Source of the DNA: Heyndrickxia acidicola
GTDB taxonomy: Bacteria; Bacillota; Bacilli; Bacillales; Bacillaceae_C
Direction: 5' to 3'
Assembly (NCBI RefSeq): GCF_001636425.1
Contig: NZ_KV440953.1
Span: 756,847 to 820,846 of the forward strand
Length of the DNA: 64,000 bases
Both the position numbers and the translations under genes were made by a program. Positions 36,661-46,881 of this stretch are shown piece by piece (within the stretch, counting starts at the first letter, position 1; the number at the start of each line of letters is the position of its first letter). The notes under the pieces were generated by a model. It saw only the letters and a list, made by a program, of their open reading frames with translations. It did not search any database and was not told the origin of the DNA.

Positions 36661-36823
36661 AAATCAACAGGTTATTTTAACAAAGACCACCATCATAATA
36701 AAATCCGCACCATTACTCATGAAAATTTGTCCTTACTCCCATAACGAGAAGGTAATTATTATTAACAGAGGTCAGTTTGGCTTGATGTTTCAAACTCGCA
36801 GAAATGATTATTTTAGGGTAGCC
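36661..36823. repeat. Dispersed repeat, copy A (about 163 bp)
   Basis: Aligns along its length with 50480-50642: shared blocks are GACCACCAT, TAATAAAAT, CTCCCATAACGA, AAGGYAAT and CTTGATG, ending TTATTTTxGGGTxAGCC. The 3' 35 bases also match 63186-63221. No coding potential is conserved; the ORF crossing it is chance. Confidence 0.65.
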
Positions 36824-37066
36824 ATTAGAAAAAAGAGAAATTTATCAGCAAAAGATTTTGATTTTGCTGGAATAAGTAGTAAGATAAATATGGAAATTTT
36901 TAATGATCTAAGAAGGCAGAGAGTAAGCGGTTCATTTTTCGACTATTTTGTCCAAATATATTCTCATGGATGTGGAAATAAGGGAAATGAGCAGCTGTTC
37001 ATTCATTTTTTAAAAAAATAAGTTTTACACCTTTAACTTATTACATTACAGTGATAAAATTGTCAT

Positions 37067-37080
37067 TGTAAGCGTTATAG
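37067..37080 (+). promoter_or_regulatory. cre-like (CcpA) site upstream of odhA
   Basis: TGTAAGCGTTATAG matches the cre consensus TGNAANCGNWNNCW at all but the last two positions. It lies 112 bases before the odhA start, near a plausible promoter. Carbon catabolite control of the citric acid cycle is usual in Bacillus. Confidence 0.4.
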
Positions 37081-37191
37081 CTTATCCTTTTTATTATCAT
37101 TACATAATTTTCTTTTCTGCAATCGCTAATCTTTTTTCGACAATTATATTGCAGAAAAATATTAAGGCTTAATGGCTGGAGGTTTTTCAAG

Positions 37192-40029
37192 ATGAATCAA
37201 CAAGCATCAAGAGGATTCTGGGACCGATTTTCAGGCCCCAACCTTGGGTATGTCATGGAGGTTTACGAAAATTATTTAAATAGTCCTGATAGTGTAGATC
37301 CTGAAATGAGGGCGCTTTTTGAACAATGGGGAGCACCAGTAGTTTCAAACTCGTCTGAATCGACACACGGGCAAGCAGATGTATCTTTCCAACTGCCTGC
37401 AAATCCAACGATGACCAGCAAAATTGTTGCTGCAGTCAAGCTGGCCGACAATATCCGTGCATACGGTCATTTAGCCGCGGATATTTATCCTTTGAATGAT
37501 CGTGAAAAGGATACCAGGCGGATTGAATTAAGTGAATTTGACCTGACTGAAGATGATTTAAAACAAATATCTCCTTCCTTTATCTGTCCAGATGCACCTG
37601 CTGAAGTGACAAATGGATTGGATGCGATTAATTACTTGAAAGAAATCTATACAAAGAAGCTCGCGTTTGAATTCGACCATGTTCATAACATTGAAGAAAA
37701 ACACTGGCTTCTTCGTACTGTTGAATCTGGAAAAGTAAGCCCTTCCTTTAACAAAGACCAGAAGCTGAAGATTTTAAAAAGGCTGGCACAAGTGGAAGGT
37801 TTTGAGAAGTTTGTCCACCGGACGTTTGTAGGGCAAAAACGTTTCTCCATTGAAGGTCTTGATACTCTCGTTCCTTTAATGGAAGAATTAGTGAGCTCTG
37901 CTGTGCAAGCGGGTACAAAAACAGTGAATATCGGCATGGCACACAGAGGACGTCTGAATGTGCTTGCACATATCCTGGAAAAACCTTATGAACTCATTTT
38001 TGCTGAATTCCAGCATGCACCAAATAAAGATTTGATTCCTTCAGAGGGTTCGATTGGCATTACGTATGGCTGGACAGGCGATGTAAAATACCACTTAGGT
38101 GCTGATAGGCGTTCAAATCAGGAAAGCACTTTGAATGCTAGAATCGTATTGGCTAATAATCCTAGTCATTTGGAGGTTGCCAGCCCTATTGTCGAAGGTT
38201 ATACTCGCGCTGCCCAGGATGATCGTACAAAAGCTGGTTACCCTGAACAGGATACAGAAAAGGCTTTTTCAATCAGTGTGCATGGAGATGCTGCTTTTCC
38301 TGGAGAGGGAGTAGTCGCTGAAACCCTTAACCTTGATCAGTTGGAAGGCTATAGCACTGGTGGTTCTGTTCATATCATTTCCAATAATATGATTGGATTT
38401 ACTACAGAAAGCTATGATTCACGATCTACCAAATATGCTTCTGATACGGCAAAAGGATTTGAAATTCCAATAGTTCATGTAAACGCGGATGATCCCGAGG
38501 CTTGTATATCAGCTGCCATGTTTGCCTATGAGTACCGTAAGAGATTTAATAAGCATTTTATGATTGACTTAATAGGTTACCGCCGTTTTGGCCATAACGA
38601 AACAGATGAACCGATGACGACAAATCCAACCATGTATAACCGTATTCATAAGCATTTAACGGTTAAATCTCTCTATGCTGAGAAACTGATCAGCGAGGGA
38701 GTTATAAGCCAGGATGTGTTGAAACAGATTGACCAGGATATTGTCGATTCATTGCAAAAAGCGTATGATTTGGTACCTGGTAAGGAAGAAGATCCAGATA
38801 TCACCATGAATCCTCCAGAATATGTCGTGAATGGCTTCCCTGAAATGAAAACATCCATTTCGGAAGAAGAATTGCGTCAGTTAAATTCAGAATTGGTCAA
38901 TTGGCCAGAGGACTTTAATGTATTTAAAAAGTTGGGAAGAATCTTAAAACGCAGAGAAAACATCTTTAACGGAGAAATGAAGATTGAATGGGCACACGCA
39001 GAAGCACTAGCTTTTGGAGCTATTCTGCAGAGCGGCACCCCAATCCGTTTTACAGGACAGGATACGCAGCGTGGAACTTTTGCTCAGCGCAACCTCGTTC
39101 TTCATGATGAGAAAACAGGGGAAGAATATATTCCGCTACATCATATTAAAGATGCATGTGCTTCTTTTGCCATTTATAACAGTCCATTGACTGAGACTGC
39201 AGTTGTAGGTTTTGAGTATGGATACAATGTTTTTTCGCCTGAAACATTGGTCCTTTGGGAAGCGCAATTCGGAGACTTTGCCAACGTGGCTCAAGTAATG
39301 TTCGATCAGTTCATTTCTGCCGGCCGTGCAAAATGGGGGCAAAAATCAGGTCTTGTTATGCTGCTTCCACACGGATACGAAGGACAGGGACCAGAACATT
39401 CAAGTGCAAGGCTGGAAAGGTTCCTACAATTATCTGCTGAAAACAACTGGACAGTTGCAAATGTTTCAACTGCAGGACAGTATTTCCATATCCTGCGCAG
39501 GCAGGCTTCCATGCTTAAGGAAGAAGGAATTCGTCCGCTCGTAATCATGACACCAAAAAGCCTTCTGCGCCATCGCTTAGCATCTGTTGAACCAGAAGCC
39601 TTAACAGAAGGAAAATTCTTGCCGGTGGTTGAAGAATCGGGCTTAGGCTTGAAGAAGAATAAGGTAGAGAAAATTGTCCTTTGCAGTGGAAAGGTAGCCA
39701 TTGATCTTGAAGAAAAAATTCAAGATCAAAAAGCTGAATTGGATTGGCTTCATGTATTAAGGGTAGAAGAATTATATCCATTCCCAGAGGAAGAAATTAA
39801 AGGCATTCTTTCACAATATCCAAACCTCAAGGAGCTTGTTTGGATGCAGGAAGAACCGCAAAATATGGGTGCTTGGACATTTGTGGATCCTTATCTTCGT
39901 GATATGGCTCCATCAGGTGTGACCCTCAATTATGCCGGACGTCCAAGAAGATCAAGCCCTTCTGTAGGAGATCCGCTTGTCCATAAGAAAGAGCAAGCTA
40001 AACTGTTGAATGATGCATTGGCGAGGTAA
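37192..40029 (+). CDS. odhA: 2-oxoglutarate dehydrogenase E1 component
   Basis: 945-aa thiamine-diphosphate enzyme that decarboxylates 2-oxoglutarate in the citric acid cycle and succinylates the lipoyl group of OdhB. The N-terminal E2-binding segment starts [20 protein letters not shown]. Core motifs are [19 protein letters not shown] near 245, the ThDP site [19 protein letters not shown] near 365-383 with [14 protein letters not shown] near 460, and the transketolase-like C-terminal part [16 protein letters not shown] and [19 protein letters not shown]. The length is standard for Bacilli. GGAGG precedes the ATG. It is followed after 60 bases by odhB, with no terminator between: one operon. 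Confidence 0.97.
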   Translation: MNQQASRGFWDRFSGPNLGYVMEVYENYLNSPDSVDPEMRALFEQWGAPVVSNSSESTHGQADVSFQLPANPTMTSKIVAAVKLADNIRAYGHLAADIYPLNDREKDTRRIELSEFDLTEDDLKQISPSFICPDAPAEVTNGLDAINYLKEIYTKKLAFEFDHVHNIEEKHWLLRTVESGKVSPSFNKDQKLKILKRLAQVEGFEKFVHRTFVGQKRFSIEGLDTLVPLMEELVSSAVQAGTKTVNIGMAHRGRLNVLAHILEKPYELIFAEFQHAPNKDLIPSEGSIGITYGWTGDVKYHLGADRRSNQESTLNARIVLANNPSHLEVASPIVEGYTRAAQDDRTKAGYPEQDTEKAFSISVHGDAAFPGEGVVAETLNLDQLEGYSTGGSVHIISNNMIGFTTESYDSRSTKYASDTAKGFEIPIVHVNADDPEACISAAMFAYEYRKRFNKHFMIDLIGYRRFGHNETDEPMTTNPTMYNRIHKHLTVKSLYAEKLISEGVISQDVLKQIDQDIVDSLQKAYDLVPGKEEDPDITMNPPEYVVNGFPEMKTSISEEELRQLNSELVNWPEDFNVFKKLGRILKRRENIFNGEMKIEWAHAEALAFGAILQSGTPIRFTGQDTQRGTFAQRNLVLHDEKTGEEYIPLHHIKDACASFAIYNSPLTETAVVGFEYGYNVFSPETLVLWEAQFGDFANVAQVMFDQFISAGRAKWGQKSGLVMLLPHGYEGQGPEHSSARLERFLQLSAENNWTVANVSTAGQYFHILRRQASMLKEEGIRPLVIMTPKSLLRHRLASVEPEALTEGKFLPVVEESGLGLKKNKVEKIVLCSGKVAIDLEEKIQDQKAELDWLHVLRVEELYPFPEEEIKGILSQYPNLKELVWMQEEPQNMGAWTFVDPYLRDMAPSGVTLNYAGRPRRSSPSVGDPLVHKKEQAKLLNDALAR

Positions 40030-40089
40030 CACTCATTGTAAAATAAATTGATAAATATAAAGGCTTTTGAATTAAGGGAGGATATCATC

Positions 40090-41349
40090 GTGGCTCAAAT
40101 AAAAGTGCCTGAACTAGCAGAATCTATTACAGAAGGTACCATTGCTCAATGGTTAAAACAACCAGGCGATCAAGTCGAAAAAGGGGAATACATTGTCGAG
40201 CTAGAAACCGACAAGGTAAATGTTGAAGTGATTTCTGAAGAAGCAGGGGTAGTGCAAGAGCTTAAGTTTGAAGAAGGCGATACTGTTCAGGTAGGAGATG
40301 TAATTGCTGTTGTTTCCGAGGGGGGAGCTGCACCAGCACCTGTGGCTCAGGAGCCAAAATCGGAAGAACCAAAACAAGAAAGCCGGCCTGTGGAAGTGAA
40401 ACAGGATGCTAAGTTTGACAAGGAAGAAATAGCTCCCGAAACAGACAAAAAGAATCGTCCGGTTGCTTCTCCGGCAGCACGCAAGCTTGCTAGAGAAAAA
40501 GGCATTGATTTAGGACAAGTTCCAACTATAGATCCTTTAGGCCGTGTAAGAAAACAAGATGTAGATGCTTATCAAAATCAGCCAAAACAAGAATCCAAAT
40601 CTGCTGGCCAGTCAAAAGCTCCAGTTGCGGCTTCAGTGGAAGATGGTAAGCCTGTTGAACGTATCCGCATGTCTCGCAGACGCCAAACAATTGCAAAGCG
40701 TTTAGTTGAAGTGCAGCACAATACAGCGATGCTGACAACATTTAATGAAATTGATATGACCAACGTTATGGCTCTGCGTAAACGCAAAAAAGATAAATTC
40801 TACGAAGATCATGATGTTCGGTTAGGATTTATGTCCTTCTTTACAAAAGCAGTCGTAGCTGCATTGAAGAAGTATCCTTATGTAAACTCAGAAATTCAGG
40901 ATAACGAATTAATCCTTAAAAAGTATTATGATATCGGTGTTGCTGTCTCAACTGAGGAAGGATTAATCGTACCAGTTGTCCGTGATTGCGATCGCAAAAA
41001 TTTCGCTGAAATTGAAGGTGAAATCGGAGAACTTGCTAAGAAAGCACGTGATAATAAACTGGCTTTGAGCGATCTTCAAGGCGGAACTTTCACGATCACG
41101 AACGGTGGAGTATTTGGATCATTATTTTCTACTCCAATCATAAATGGCACGCAAGTAGGAATTTTAGGTATGCATACCATTCAAACACGTCCTGTTGCAA
41201 TAGATGCAGAGCGTATGGAAAATCGCCCAATGATGTATGTTGCCTTGTCCTATGACCACCGAGTGATTGATGGAAAAGATGCTGTTGGTTTCTTAGTCAC
41301 GGTTAAAAAGCTACTTGAAAATCCAGAAGATCTATTGTTGGAATCTTAA
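40090..41349 (+). CDS. odhB: Dihydrolipoyl succinyltransferase (E2 of OGDH)
   Basis: 419-aa E2 subunit. The start is GTG at 40090 after GGGAGG; the longer frame from 40048 includes the ribosome binding site itself. The lipoyl domain (1-80) carries the acceptor lysine in [12 protein letters not shown] flexible Ala/Pro/Lys linker with a peripheral-subunit-binding motif ([17 protein letters not shown] near 135-150) follows. The catalytic domain (about 190-419) includes [12 protein letters not shown] with the active-site His and Asp. It transfers the succinyl group to CoA. It is co-transcribed with odhA and ends at a strong terminator. Confidence 0.97.
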   Translation: MAQIKVPELAESITEGTIAQWLKQPGDQVEKGEYIVELETDKVNVEVISEEAGVVQELKFEEGDTVQVGDVIAVVSEGGAAPAPVAQEPKSEEPKQESRPVEVKQDAKFDKEEIAPETDKKNRPVASPAARKLAREKGIDLGQVPTIDPLGRVRKQDVDAYQNQPKQESKSAGQSKAPVAASVEDGKPVERIRMSRRRQTIAKRLVEVQHNTAMLTTFNEIDMTNVMALRKRKKDKFYEDHDVRLGFMSFFTKAVVAALKKYPYVNSEIQDNELILKKYYDIGVAVSTEEGLIVPVVRDCDRKNFAEIEGEIGELAKKARDNKLALSDLQGGTFTITNGGVFGSLFSTPIINGTQVGILGMHTIQTRPVAIDAERMENRPMMYVALSYDHRVIDGKDAVGFLVTVKKLLENPEDLLLES

Positions 41350-41362
41350 GGATTAGAAAGAT

Positions 41363-41398
41363 AAAAGCAGTTTCTGGTTTCAGAGACTGCTTTTTTCC
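41363..41398 (+). terminator. odhAB terminator
   Basis: AAAAGCAGTTTCT/AGAGACTGCTTTT with T-run (one mismatch). A second near-palindrome AAGGGAA...TTCCCTT follows at 41411-41431. Confidence 0.88.
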
Positions 41399-41460
41399 TG
41401 CCTTTTACATAAGGGAAAGAATTCTTCCCTTTGATCTATGAGCAAGACTGCTAACTTCAA

Positions 41461-41496
41461 AAAAAAACGTGTACTTTTGGAAGTACACGTTTTTTC
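41461..41496 (-). terminator. Bidirectional terminator between odhB and sda
   Basis: 16-base A-run/stem AACGTGTACTT with TTGG loop and matching AAGTACACGTT plus T-run; serves the minus-strand sda gene and backs up odhAB. Confidence 0.85.
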
Positions 41497-41517
41497 TATT
41501 TACTTTAATTCAACTCA

Positions 41518-41652
41518 TCATCGAATAACAATAGGATTTAAACCGCGCTTCCGAATTTCAGATTTTAACACTTCAATCCACTCATGATCTTGACCTTTAT
41601 TTTTCGCGTCTCGATAGGCTGCTACCAACATTTCATTACTCATAATTTTCAT
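41518..41652 (-). CDS. sda: Sda-like sporulation histidine kinase inhibitor
   Basis: 44-aa peptide with an excellent ribosome binding site (GGAGG, 7 bases before ATG). The sequence MSNEMLVAAYRDAKNKGQ then DHEWIEVLKSEIRKRGL matches the helical hairpin of Sda, which binds sporulation kinases such as KinA and blocks phosphorelay entry when DNA replication is disturbed. B. subtilis Sda (46 aa) is induced through DnaA boxes; I see no TTATCCACA box in the 200 bases upstream, so control may differ. The call rests on length, helical pattern and the shared S-x-E-x-L and EI-RR/KR positions. Confidence 0.8.
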   Translation of the reverse strand: MKIMSNEMLVAAYRDAKNKGQDHEWIEVLKSEIRKRGLNPIVIR

Positions 41653-41885
41653 GTTACAACCTCCTAGTGGAATTAATATTTTCTATATTTTTAAATAATA
41701 ATACATTGTTTATTGAAAAAAGAAAAGGGTTTTTTGCAAAAAAATCAAAAAAATATTAATATTGTCGAAAAAAATAGAAAAAACGTAATGAAATTGTATT
41801 TGAATATTCGGAAATATATGTTAACTTAATTCTAGGGTATGCTGTTGTTTGAGACAGTGAGTAATGTTGAAAAGGAGATTTACAT

Positions 41886-43523
41886 ATGCCGGTACTATTA
41901 AATAAAACAATTGGGCAGCTTCTGGAGGAGAGGGCTGAACAACACGGTGATCGCGAAGCGGTAGTTTATGCAGATCGGAATCTTAGATGGAGCTATAAAG
42001 AATTCAATCAAATTTGCCGTACGGTGGCAAAAGGGTTAATGGGATTAGGGATAAAAAAAGGTGAGCATATTGCAATATGGTCTTCAAATAAACCCGAATG
42101 GCTCGAATGCCAATTCGGAACAGGCAAGATGGGAGCTGTTTTAGTCACAGTTAATACGGATTACCGTACAGCTGAATTAGAGTACCTCCTACGGCAATCT
42201 GATGCGACTACCATTATATTAATGGAGCAGTTTCGGAACGTGTCATATATTGAAATGCTCTATGAAATTTGTCCGGAAATAAGGACAAGTAAACCAGGGG
42301 AATTATCGTCTGAGAGACTGCCTTTATTAAAAAATATCATTATACTTGGTGAGCATGCATATCCAGGAACATATTGCTGGAACGATATTATTCATCTTGG
42401 TCAATTAGTAGAAGATAGCGAGCTGGATAAAAGACTTAATGACTTAAAACCTGAAGATGTGATCAATATGCAATATACCTCCGGAACCACAGGATTTCCT
42501 AAAGGAGTCATGCTCACTCATTATAACATTGTAAACAACGGCTTTAACATAGCAGAGTGCATGAAGTTAACGGAAATCGACCGACTTTGTATACCGGTCC
42601 CATTTTTCCACTGTTTTGGCTGTGTTCTCGGAACGATGGCCTGTGTATCTGTCGGAGCTGCCATGGTACCTATTCAAGAGTTCAGCCCTAAAGAAGTGCT
42701 GCAGGTGATACAGGATGAAAAATGTACAGCATTGCACGGTGTTCCTACTATGTTTATTGCAGAGCTTAATCTGCCAGATTTTAATAGCTATAATCTTTCT
42801 TCCCTCAGAACGGGCATAATGGCAGGTTCTAATTGTCCAATAGAAGTAATGAAAGATGTAATGAATAAAATGGGGGCAAATGAAATAACTATTGTATATG
42901 GTCAAACGGAATCTTCTCCCGGCATTACCCAAACACGGACGGATGATTCTATTGAAATAAAAGTGGAAACAGTGGGGCGTGCCTTGCCGTTGGTAGAAGT
43001 AAAAATTTGTGAACCCGGCACCAATAGAGAAGTGCTTTATGGCGTACAAGGAGAGCTCTGTACGAGAGGGTACCATGTGATGAAAGGTTATTATAATAAC
43101 CCCCAAGCCACAAAAGAGGCAATTGACGAGGAAGGCTGGCTTCATACGGGAGATCTTGCGGTCATGGATGAAAACGGTTACTGCAGAATTACCGGAAGAT
43201 TAAAAGATATGATTATTCGAGGGGGTGAGAATATTTATCCGCGTGAAATAGAGGAGTTTATCTATCAGCATCCAAAGGTACTCGATGTACAGGTAATTGG
43301 TGTTCCGGATGAAGTGTATGGAGAAGAGGTAATGGCTTGGATTATTCCGAAGCAGGGTGAAATTCTTTCGGTCCAGGATATTCGGGAGTATTGTGCTGGA
43401 AGAATTTCTAGACATAAGATTCCACGATTCATAGAATTTATAGATTCTTATCCTATGACAGCTTCTGGGAAAGTTCAAAAGTTTAAATTAAGAGTGGAAT
43501 CAAAAAAGGTTTTGGCAAGATAA
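41886..43523 (+). CDS. AMP-dependent acyl-CoA synthetase
   Basis: 545-aa adenylate-forming enzyme that activates a fatty or aromatic acid to its CoA thioester through an acyl-AMP. Motif A3 is MQYTSGTTGFPKGVMLTHYN near 200. Other markers are VYGQTESSPGITQTR near 335 (A5), GWLHTGDLAVMDENGYCRITGR near 420 (A7-A8) and the C-terminal Lys in TASGKVQKFKLR near 530 (A10). AAAGGAG lies 8 bases before the ATG. It is closest to medium-chain fatty acyl-CoA ligases such as YngI in B. subtilis. It faces the aldehyde dehydrogenase gene, and together they suggest aldehyde/fatty acid use. Confidence 0.9.
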   Translation: MPVLLNKTIGQLLEERAEQHGDREAVVYADRNLRWSYKEFNQICRTVAKGLMGLGIKKGEHIAIWSSNKPEWLECQFGTGKMGAVLVTVNTDYRTAELEYLLRQSDATTIILMEQFRNVSYIEMLYEICPEIRTSKPGELSSERLPLLKNIIILGEHAYPGTYCWNDIIHLGQLVEDSELDKRLNDLKPEDVINMQYTSGTTGFPKGVMLTHYNIVNNGFNIAECMKLTEIDRLCIPVPFFHCFGCVLGTMACVSVGAAMVPIQEFSPKEVLQVIQDEKCTALHGVPTMFIAELNLPDFNSYNLSSLRTGIMAGSNCPIEVMKDVMNKMGANEITIVYGQTESSPGITQTRTDDSIEIKVETVGRALPLVEVKICEPGTNREVLYGVQGELCTRGYHVMKGYYNNPQATKEAIDEEGWLHTGDLAVMDENGYCRITGRLKDMIIRGGENIYPREIEEFIYQHPKVLDVQVIGVPDEVYGEEVMAWIIPKQGEILSVQDIREYCAGRISRHKIPRFIEFIDSYPMTASGKVQKFKLRVESKKVLAR

Positions 43524-43700
43524 TAGGTTTAATAACCAGCAGAAATATTAATTTAAGGATGGAAGATGCCAACAAGGACTGCCGGAGTGGATTACAAAAA
43601 AACTGATGAAGAGTACCTATTTAAAGTGATATAAATTTGGAAATTCCATTTCCAGTTGGTATTTAGAAGAAAACAATTTACTGACATTAAAGAGAATAAT

Positions 43701-43736
43701 AAAAAATAGTCTGGTATTTTAACCAGACTATTTTTT
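43701..43736. terminator. Bidirectional terminator
   Basis: Perfect 15-bp stem with loop ATTTTA between the convergent acyl-CoA synthetase and aldehyde dehydrogenase genes. Confidence 0.9.
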
Positions 43737-43743
43737 GTTGTTT

Positions 43744-45228
43744 TTATTTCATAGAAATCCAGACACTCTTTACTTCTGTATAATTGTCTAATGCATACGA
43801 GCCCATTTCACGTCCAATACCAGATTGCTTATAACCGCCAAATGGAGAACCGGCATCAAAGACATTATAGCAGTTTACCCAAACTGTACCGGCACGAAGG
43901 CGGTTAGCAATATAGTGAGCGTTAGCAACATCTCTGGTCCACAGACCCGCAGCTAATCCGTATTCACTGTTGTTAGCACGGTCAATGACCTCATTTATAT
44001 CATCATATGGAAGGGCAGCTATTACGGGCCCAAAAATTTCTTCTTTTGCAATCGTCATTTCATCCCGAACATCAGCAAAAATAGTCGGTTCTACGAAATA
44101 CCCTTCTTCTCTAGGTCTCTTTCCGCCTGCTAGTAGCTCAGCCCCTTCACTTAACCCTTTTTCAATATAATGAAGTACACGGTTTTGCTGTTCGCTCGAA
44201 ACAAGCGGCCCCATTTCGGTACCAGAGTCCAGGCCGGTACCCTGCTTTATGTTTTTAGCATGAGATGCCATGTCCGCAACAACATTATCAAAATGCTTTT
44301 TCTGGATAAAGACACGAGACCCTGCACAGCATACTTGGCCTTGGTTGAACATAACACCATTTAATGCTCCAGGAATGGCTTTCGTTAAATCAGCATCTGG
44401 CAAAATAATATTTGGTGATTTTCCCCCTAATTCCAAGGTAACCCTTTTCAGTGTTTTGGAAGAACGTTCCATAATCAGTTTTCCTACTTCAGTTGAGCCG
44501 GTAAAGGCAATTTTATCTACAAGAGGATGGTCAACCAGCGGCTGGCCGGCTGATTCTCCAAATCCAGGAACGATGTTGATGACCCCAGGAGGGAATCCCA
44601 CTTCGTTTACTAATTCTGCTAAGTATAAAACGGAAAGAGGGGTTTGTTCGGCAGGCTTTAAGACGATTGTGCAGCCTGTTGCAAGAGCGGCACCCATCTT
44701 CCACATAGCCATTAATAATGGAAAATTCCATGGTATAATTTGACCAACAACTCCCACCGCTTCATGGCGTGTGTAGTTAAAAAATGGTCCGCTTACAGGA
44801 ATGGTTTGACCGGTGATTTTTGTAGTCCAGCCTGCATAATACCTCATATGTTCGATAGCCAGAGGAATATCTGCATTGGCTGTTTCACGAATTGGCTTTC
44901 CGTTATCCAGCGTTTCCAACTGTGCGAGTGCTTCCTTATGTTCTTCCATAAGGTCTGCCAGCTTATACATCAATCTGCTCCGTGAGGCAGCACTCATTTT
45001 TGACCATTTTCCTTCATCGAATGCTTTCCGTGCTGCTTTAACCGCAAGGTCAATATCTTCTTTGCCAGCTTCGTAGAGGGTGGCTAAAACTTCTCCAGTT
45101 GCCGGATTAGGTGTTTGAAAGGTTTTTCCGGAGACACTTTCGACAAATTCACCATTAATAAAGAGTTTTTTCGTTCCCTGTAAAAACTTTTCTACTTTCT
45201 CGTTGATTTGAGCAGTTGCTTGATTCAT
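43744..45228 (-). CDS. dhaS: NAD-dependent aldehyde dehydrogenase (DhaS-like)
   Basis: 494-aa aldehyde dehydrogenase oxidising aldehydes to carboxylates. Active-site Glu lies in VTLELGGKSPNIILPDADL near 265, and the catalytic Cys in FNQGQVCCAGSRVFI near 300. The cofactor loop GSTEVGK lies near 243 and the C-terminal PFGGYKQSGIGREMG near 460. The ATG at 45228 follows GGGGGAT by 5 bases; a TTG just before is less likely. A perfect cre sequence lies about 70 bases upstream, so glucose repression via CcpA is likely. It is closest to DhaS of B. subtilis by recall; the substrate range is unknown. Confidence 0.9.
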   Translation of the reverse strand: MNQATAQINEKVEKFLQGTKKLFINGEFVESVSGKTFQTPNPATGEVLATLYEAGKEDIDLAVKAARKAFDEGKWSKMSAASRSRLMYKLADLMEEHKEALAQLETLDNGKPIRETANADIPLAIEHMRYYAGWTTKITGQTIPVSGPFFNYTRHEAVGVVGQIIPWNFPLLMAMWKMGAALATGCTIVLKPAEQTPLSVLYLAELVNEVGFPPGVINIVPGFGESAGQPLVDHPLVDKIAFTGSTEVGKLIMERSSKTLKRVTLELGGKSPNIILPDADLTKAIPGALNGVMFNQGQVCCAGSRVFIQKKHFDNVVADMASHAKNIKQGTGLDSGTEMGPLVSSEQQNRVLHYIEKGLSEGAELLAGGKRPREEGYFVEPTIFADVRDEMTIAKEEIFGPVIAALPYDDINEVIDRANNSEYGLAAGLWTRDVANAHYIANRLRAGTVWVNCYNVFDAGSPFGGYKQSGIGREMGSYALDNYTEVKSVWISMK

Positions 45229-45297
45229 CAAATATCCCCCTTAAGAAAAAGTAATGGAACAAAAGCAGCATTAACAGGATATGTAACAATCCTGTAT

Positions 45298-45311
45298 TGA
45301 TAACGCTTACA
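45298..45311 (-). promoter_or_regulatory. cre site (CcpA) upstream of aldehyde dehydrogenase
   Basis: On the minus strand TGTAAGCGTTATCA matches TGNAANCGNWNNCW at every fixed position, 70 bases from the start codon of the aldehyde dehydrogenase. It is also about 225 bases from rok on the other side. Confidence 0.65.
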
Positions 45312-45535
45312 ACAATATCCTACAGGTTAATGTTCTTGAATTCAACATAATTGTCTTAAATATTATGAAAATTTTTCGGGGAATTTTTTGTTTCTTCGAC
45401 ATAGTTTTATTCTTTAATTATTTTCAATAGGTAAAAAGAAGTGCTTTTTAGCTTTTTATTTTTTTTCTGGCATATTATAATGTAGGTGGATAGGTATAGT
45501 TCTGATATAAAAAGGGAAAAAACGAGGGGAATTAG

Positions 45536-46000
45536 ATGATTAATGAGAGAATGGCCTTGAAAATGAGATTAGAACAATTAAATGGTGCAGAGATTCAAGT
45601 CATTAAAGAATTTCACCTGGAAAGGCAAAGCATATTTAAGAGATTGCGTGAACTTGATGAAACGAATTCAGATTTTGTTATCAAATTAGAGGATCTGACA
45701 AAAGAAAAAGAGGCTGCTAAAGAAGAAACAAAAACGGAAGATAGCCAGCTAAGAGAAAGAAAGTTGCGCATTGGACGGCCATCACGAAGAAGTAAATCCA
45801 GTAAGATGAGAGAAGCTGCTATCCGTATTTTAAAAGAACATCGCGAACCGTTAAAAGGCTCTCAGCTGCAAAAAATGATCGAAGAAACAACAGGTTTAAA
45901 AATCGCTAATATGACTACTTTTATGAAAACCGTGGAAAAGGCAGATGCAAATATTCAAAAGCCTTACCGTGGGTTGTATCAGTACATGGCGCAAAGATAA
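45536..46000 (+). CDS. rok: Rok-like DNA-binding repressor / xenogeneic silencer
   Basis: 154-aa homologue of Rok, which binds AT-rich, often foreign DNA, represses comK and bridges DNA. The N-terminal oligomerisation helix (NERMALKMRLEQLNGAEIQVI then ERQSIFKRLRELDE) and the C-terminal winged-helix domain (KMREAAIRILKEHREPLKGS, LQKMIEETTGLKIANMTTFM, IQKPYRGLYQYM) are both clear. B. subtilis Rok is about 190 aa; here the neutral linker between the two (about residues 50-90) is short and charged, as in some species and in plasmid sRok. GAGGGG precedes the ATG. In this genome it lies near many AT-rich remnants it could silence. Confidence 0.88.
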   Translation: MINERMALKMRLEQLNGAEIQVIKEFHLERQSIFKRLRELDETNSDFVIKLEDLTKEKEAAKEETKTEDSQLRERKLRIGRPSRRSKSSKMREAAIRILKEHREPLKGSQLQKMIEETTGLKIANMTTFMKTVEKADANIQKPYRGLYQYMAQR

Positions 46001-46047
46001 AAAGACAAAAAAAATCCGGAATCATTATCCGGATTTTTTTGTCTTTT
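46001..46047. terminator. Bidirectional terminator between rok and yidC2
   Basis: A 19-20 bp stem (46001-46020 with 46028-46046), containing TCCGGA arms and A/T runs on both sides. Confidence 0.9.
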
Positions 46048-46060
46048 TAATTCAAACTTC

Positions 46061-46852
46061 CTACTTATTTTTCGAACCTTTTACTTGGGCAGCAGGTTGT
46101 GTCTGGTAGAATTTTTTTGAAATGTAGGTTTGGATAACCAGAAATCCTCCACTTACAGTCCAGTAAAGCGGCAGGGCAGCAGGGGCACTAAATGAAACAA
46201 ATAAAATCATAATTGGAGATAATAAACCAATAAATTTCATTTGTTTTTGCTGTTCTTCAGGCATTCCAAGCAATGAAATTCTGAATTGGAAGAAGTAGAT
46301 GATTCCGGCAATAATCGCCATAGCAATGTCTGCTTTTCCAAGACTGAACCATAGGAAGGAATGGCTTGCAATTTCACTCGAACCACGAATAGCATAATAA
46401 AATCCCATTAAAATCGGCATTTGAATGACAACAGGAAGACATCCCATGTTAAGAGGATTTACACCGTGTTTACGATATAAGCCCATCATTTCTTGTTGAA
46501 GTTTCATTTGCTCTTCTTTGGATTTTGCTTTTTTGATTTTTGCTTGAATAGCATCCATTTCCGGTTTTACTTTGTCCATCTTTTCTTTCATTTGCTGCTG
46601 ATTTTTAAATGTTTTTAATGTAAGCGGCATTAAAATCAAACGGATAATCAGCGTAACAACCACAATTGCAAAACCATAATTCCCGCCAAGGACATGGGCT
46701 GTATAATGGATAGCAGAAGCAAATGGGTTTACAAAGTAATGGTGAAAGAATCCATTGTTGTTGGAAGTGCTAGTCGGTTTACTTTGCGTGCAAGCAGAAA
46801 GAAGCAGCAGGACTACTGCTAACAAAAAAGATAATCGTGTAAAACGTTTCAT
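46061..46852 (-). CDS. yidC2: Membrane protein insertase YidC2 (YqjG-type)
   Basis: 263-aa Oxa1/YidC insertase lipoprotein. The signal peptide ends in the lipobox LLLSAC (about residue 20). Five core helices follow, with RLILMPLTLKTFKN near 68 (the conserved Arg of the hydrophilic groove), a cytoplasmic charged hairpin (KPEMDAIQAKIKKAKSKEEQ), and GCLPVVIQMPILMGFYYAIR. It inserts proteins into the membrane alone or with Sec. ATG 46852 is preferred over the TTG at 46855. It is preceded by a MifM-like leader ORF ending 29 bases upstream, whose arrest in B. subtilis opens the ribosome binding site of yqjG when SpoIIIJ is limiting. Confidence 0.93.
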   Translation of the reverse strand: MKRFTRLSFLLAVVLLLLSACTQSKPTSTSNNNGFFHHYFVNPFASAIHYTAHVLGGNYGFAIVVVTLIIRLILMPLTLKTFKNQQQMKEKMDKVKPEMDAIQAKIKKAKSKEEQMKLQQEMMGLYRKHGVNPLNMGCLPVVIQMPILMGFYYAIRGSSEIASHSFLWFSLGKADIAMAIIAGIIYFFQFRISLLGMPEEQQKQMKFIGLLSPIMILFVSFSAPAALPLYWTVSGGFLVIQTYISKKFYQTQPAAQVKGSKNK

Positions 46853-46881
46853 CAAATATCCCCCTTAGAATGATAAATAGT

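Noticed and set aside
36719-37021. 100-aa plus-strand ORF upstream of odhA
   Set aside because: It crosses repeat copy A; the matching frame is not open in copy B, and there is no ribosome binding site.
41653-41885. DnaA boxes expected upstream of sda
   Set aside because: No TTATNCACA-type box could be found on either strand.
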